A stretch of DNA of 64,000 nt. Source: Nonomuraea guangzhouensis (GTDB taxonomy: Bacteria > Actinomycetota > Actinomycetes > Streptosporangiales > Streptosporangiaceae). This document shows, piece after piece, positions 61,368-64,000 of the stretch. The stretch's first letter is position 1, and each line of letters begins with the position of its first letter. The stretch lies in NCBI RefSeq assembly GCF_019396345.1, contig NZ_JAHKRM010000011.1, positions 276,804 to 340,803 on the forward strand, read 5' to 3'. A program made the translations under genes and the position numbers. Below the pieces are notes generated by a model. It did no database searches and had not been told where the DNA came from. It was given only the letters and a program-made list of their open reading frames with translations.

Positions 61368-63916
61368 GCGCGTTCGCCGCCGCACTGCGGATCTCCCGCA
61401 GGGACGCGGTGCGGTTCAAGGGACGGACAGCACTGATCATGGTGATGATCGGCCTGCCGGTGCTGCTCATCACCGGCGTGCTCACGGGGTACGCCACCAT
61501 CGATGTGGACGCCCGCGAGGGGCTGACCACCCGGTTGGGGTCCGCGGACGCGTGGATCGGCACCAGCAGGTTCGGGTCTATCGAGCAGGACCCCTTCGGC
61601 ATGAGCTGGACGTCGGGCAGTGGAGAGCCGTCCACGGACTCACCAGGGACGCAGGCAAAGGTTGCCGCGCTGGTCGACGGCCGGATCATCCCCTACAACG
61701 AGGACTACGGGGAGTTCCAGGACAAGGACGGCTACGACCGGGTGAGTGCCGTCGAGGTGGACCTGCGCGACCCGATGACCCGGGGAATGCGGCAACTGAA
61801 GGAGGGCCGGTTCCCGGCGTCGCCCAGCGAGGTGGTGGCGACGCCCGCGCAACTGCTGAGGCAAGGAGCGAAGGTAGGCGACACGATCAGCGTCACCCGG
61901 CGGAACACGCGGGTGCGTGTGGTCGGCGTGATCGAGAATCCCAGCAGACCCGGCTCCGCCGAGATCATCGGCTTCCAGGGCGTGCTCCTGCTGGACAAGG
62001 TTGGTGGCCTCGGCGCCGGCTGGCTCGCGGACACCACCGCGCCGCTCGACTGGGCGCGCGTGCAGGGGCTGAACAGACACGGGCTGCTCGTCCGTTCCAG
62101 AGCCGTCATTGAGAACCCGCCCGCCGGCGTCATCCTCGACAGCCCGGACGGCACCGCCCCGATCAAGACCGCGCTCGCCGTCGTCTTCATCGTCATGGAG
62201 ACGGTGCTGCTGGCCGGGCCCGCGTTCGCCGTGGGGCTGCGGCGGCGGCGACGGGAGCTGGCCGTGATCGCGGCGCAGGGCGGCTCGGGCGCGCACCTGC
62301 GGGCCATCGTGCTGGCCGACGGGCTGGTGCTCGGCGGCGTGGCGGCCCTGGCGGGGACGGTCCTCGGCATCGGCGGCGCCCTTGCGGCGGTGCCGCTGGT
62401 CGGGCAATGGGTCGGGCAGCTCGGCCCGTTCGAGGTACCGTGGGCGAGCGTCGCGGGCGTGGCCGTGCTGGGCGTGGTGAGCGGGCTGATCGCCGCCCTC
62501 GTACCCGCCGTGCAGGCCGCCCGGCAGAGTCCCGCCCAGGTGCTGGCGGGCCGGACGGGCGAGTCCCGCGACCGTGCCGGTCGTCCCGTGCTCGGCCTCG
62601 TACTCGTGGTGGCCGGGTTGGTCCTGACCGCGCTCAGTCTGCGCGGTGAGGAGCTGCCGGTCGTGGCGGCTCTCGGGCTGGTCGTGCTGGGGCTGGTCGC
62701 GTTGATGCCGTGGCTGGTCCGCCGCACGGCCCGGCTCGCCGCCCGCCTGCCGCTCCCGCTGCGCCTCGCGGTCCGCGACGCCTCACGCCACCGCTCCCGT
62801 ACGGCCTCCGCCGCCGCAGCCGTCATGGCGGCCACGGTGGCCGCGGTCGGGTTCAGCATCGGACTCGCCAGCAGTTCCGCGGGACGGGAGGCCGCTTACC
62901 ATCCCTATGCCCCGGTCGGCAGCATCAAGATCGAAGGCGCCGACCTGGACGACAGCGGCTGGGCCAAGCTGCGGACGGCGGCCGCACGGCAACTGGGCGG
63001 GGCCCGGACGGTTCCCGGTGCGTATCCGGTGGACACCAAGGGCCGTGGAACCTGGATCGATCTCGGCCGCAACTGTGGCGAGCGGTGTGACCCCAGCGTC
63101 TCCTATGGAGGCGAGGTGCCGGTCGGCGATGCGCAACTGCTCGCGCTCATCCAGGGACGGCAGGATCCGCGGGCCGCCGCGGCGCTGGCCGCGGGCAAGA
63201 TCGTGGTGTTCGATCCGGAGCTGATCAAGAACGGTCTGGCGACCCTGCAGGTCATGAACCGGGACGACGAGGGCGTGGTCAAGCCCAAGCGGCTGCCCGC
63301 CGTGCTCGCGAGCGCCGCCGACCCGCACGTCGGGGGCGGGGTGGTGCCGCCGGCCGCGCTGGCGTCCATCGGAGTGCAGGTCAAGGAGCGGCGGCTGTAC
63401 GCCATGTACCGCCCCGCGGATCAGGAGCAGCTGACCCGGGATCTCTCGGCGATCAGCGGCAGGATCGATCTCTACGTCCAGCGCGACCAGGGCGAAGATC
63501 TCATACCCATGCTCTGGATATTGCTGGGCGTCGCCATGGTGCTGGTGCTCGGCGGCACGTTCGCAGCCACCGGGCTCGCCGCGGCCGACATGCGCCGCGA
63601 CCTGGACACCATGTCGGCGGTCGGGGCGCCGTCCCGCAGCCGGCGGCTGGTGATAGCCGGTCAGGCGGGTTACATTGCCGGGCTGGGCGCGGTGGTCGGC
63701 GTCGTGGCGGGGGCCGTGGCCGGGATCGCGCTGTCCTGGCCGATGGCCATCGGACATCGAGCCGGGGACGCGTTCCCGTTCGATCCCGGGCCGACGACGA
63801 TCGCCGTCCCGTGGCTGTTCCTGGCCGCGCTCGTGCTGGGCCTGCCGCTGCTGGCCGCGCTGGTGGCCGGGTTGTCCGCCAGGACGCGGCTCGTACTGGC
63901 CCGCCGCCTGACGTAG
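61364..63916 (+). CDS. FtsX-type ABC permease
   Basis: An 850-residue permease with the FtsX plan in duplicate: an N-terminal segment (ALIMVMIGLPVLLITGVLTG), a large extracytoplasmic domain, three segments around 250-380, a middle pair of segments, a second outside domain and three final segments. These are mechanotransmission-type exporters for lipoproteins, peptides or drugs. It overlaps the ATPase gene by four bases. The substrate is unknown; the PadR control suggests response to a toxic compound. Confidence 0.93.
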   Translation: MSAFAAALRISRRDAVRFKGRTALIMVMIGLPVLLITGVLTGYATIDVDAREGLTTRLGSADAWIGTSRFGSIEQDPFGMSWTSGSGEPSTDSPGTQAKVAALVDGRIIPYNEDYGEFQDKDGYDRVSAVEVDLRDPMTRGMRQLKEGRFPASPSEVVATPAQLLRQGAKVGDTISVTRRNTRVRVVGVIENPSRPGSAEIIGFQGVLLLDKVGGLGAGWLADTTAPLDWARVQGLNRHGLLVRSRAVIENPPAGVILDSPDGTAPIKTALAVVFIVMETVLLAGPAFAVGLRRRRRELAVIAAQGGSGAHLRAIVLADGLVLGGVAALAGTVLGIGGALAAVPLVGQWVGQLGPFEVPWASVAGVAVLGVVSGLIAALVPAVQAARQSPAQVLAGRTGESRDRAGRPVLGLVLVVAGLVLTALSLRGEELPVVAALGLVVLGLVALMPWLVRRTARLAARLPLPLRLAVRDASRHRSRTASAAAAVMAATVAAVGFSIGLASSSAGREAAYHPYAPVGSIKIEGADLDDSGWAKLRTAAARQLGGARTVPGAYPVDTKGRGTWIDLGRNCGERCDPSVSYGGEVPVGDAQLLALIQGRQDPRAAAALAAGKIVVFDPELIKNGLATLQVMNRDDEGVVKPKRLPAVLASAADPHVGGGVVPPAALASIGVQVKERRLYAMYRPADQEQLTRDLSAISGRIDLYVQRDQGEDLIPMLWILLGVAMVLVLGGTFAATGLAAADMRRDLDTMSAVGAPSRSRRLVIAGQAGYIAGLGAVVGVVAGAVAGIALSWPMAIGHRAGDAFPFDPGPTTIAVPWLFLAALVLGLPLLAALVAGLSARTRLVLARRLT

Positions 63917-63969
63917 GGCCCACGGGAGGGCGCACCTCCCGGCTCCCGGTCTGCCGGCTCCCGGACGAC

Positions 63970-64000
63970 GACCGCGGTCCGCCCGAGGCGGGCCGCGGTC
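63970..64000 (+). terminator. Hairpin after the FtsX-type permease gene
   Basis: GACCGCGGTCCGC and GCGGGCCGCGGTC form a 13-bp stem with one G-U pair and a short loop, reaching the last base of the window, so a following T-run cannot be judged. Confidence 0.7.

Overview
The window is very GC-rich actinomycete chromosome: codon third positions are mostly G or C, GTG starts are common, and starts are often leaderless. The backbone order iscS-type desulfurase, mnmA, MetE-like gene, ligA, gatCAB, ilvBNC resembles, from memory, the core order in Mycobacterium and Streptomyces. Gene content (VanW, DUF1707-FHA, CdgE/CdgF-like GGDEF-EAL proteins, DivIVA-like proteins, XRE-TPR regulators) suggests a filamentous actinomycete, perhaps Streptosporangiaceae. 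The genus is inference only. No rRNA, tRNA or CRISPR array was seen.

Layout. 1-2.9 kb: minus-strand ABC exporter plus two-component system, with the kinase cut by the window edge. 3.0-6.1 kb: HIT protein, rhomboid-like protein, MFS transporter and its TetR regulator with a perfect 24-bp operator. 6.1-19.5 kb: housekeeping block (cysteine desulfurase, mnmA, MBL hydrolase, MetE-like, secreted protein, ligA, GGDEF-EAL, gatCAB). 19.6-25 kb: tripartite tricarboxylate transporter tctCBA divergent from a CitA/CitB-type two-component system. 25.1-32 kb: VanW protein, sugar dehydrogenase lipoprotein, hydroxyacid dehydrogenase and a second GGDEF-EAL protein. 32.0-35.5 kb: ilvBNC behind a leaderless leader peptide and attenuator.

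35.5-46.8 kb is an accessory, rearranged region. It holds a hairpin cluster, two differently damaged copies of a small XRE regulator, and an IS982-like element with a frameshifted transposase and an intact passenger gene. A duplicated divIVA 3' end, cutA, an XRE-TPR regulator, a frameshifted ATP-binding regulator, a WXG-like pair facing a YbaB-like gene, and a truncated haemoglobin-flavohaemoprotein-DivIVA operon follow. Two stretches (about 38.33-39.06 and 45.87-46.56 kb) are paralogous at both ends but carry different genes in the middle.

46.8-64 kb: a secreted peptide, LtrA-like protein, then a nucleobase-flavoured group (adenosine deaminase, PucR regulator, amidohydrolase, NMT1/THI5-type ABC importer). 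A GlxA-type AraC regulator, DUF6010 protein, CAP-domain protein, PBP4-type carboxypeptidase, DUF1707-FHA protein and a PadR-ABC-FtsX operon complete the window.
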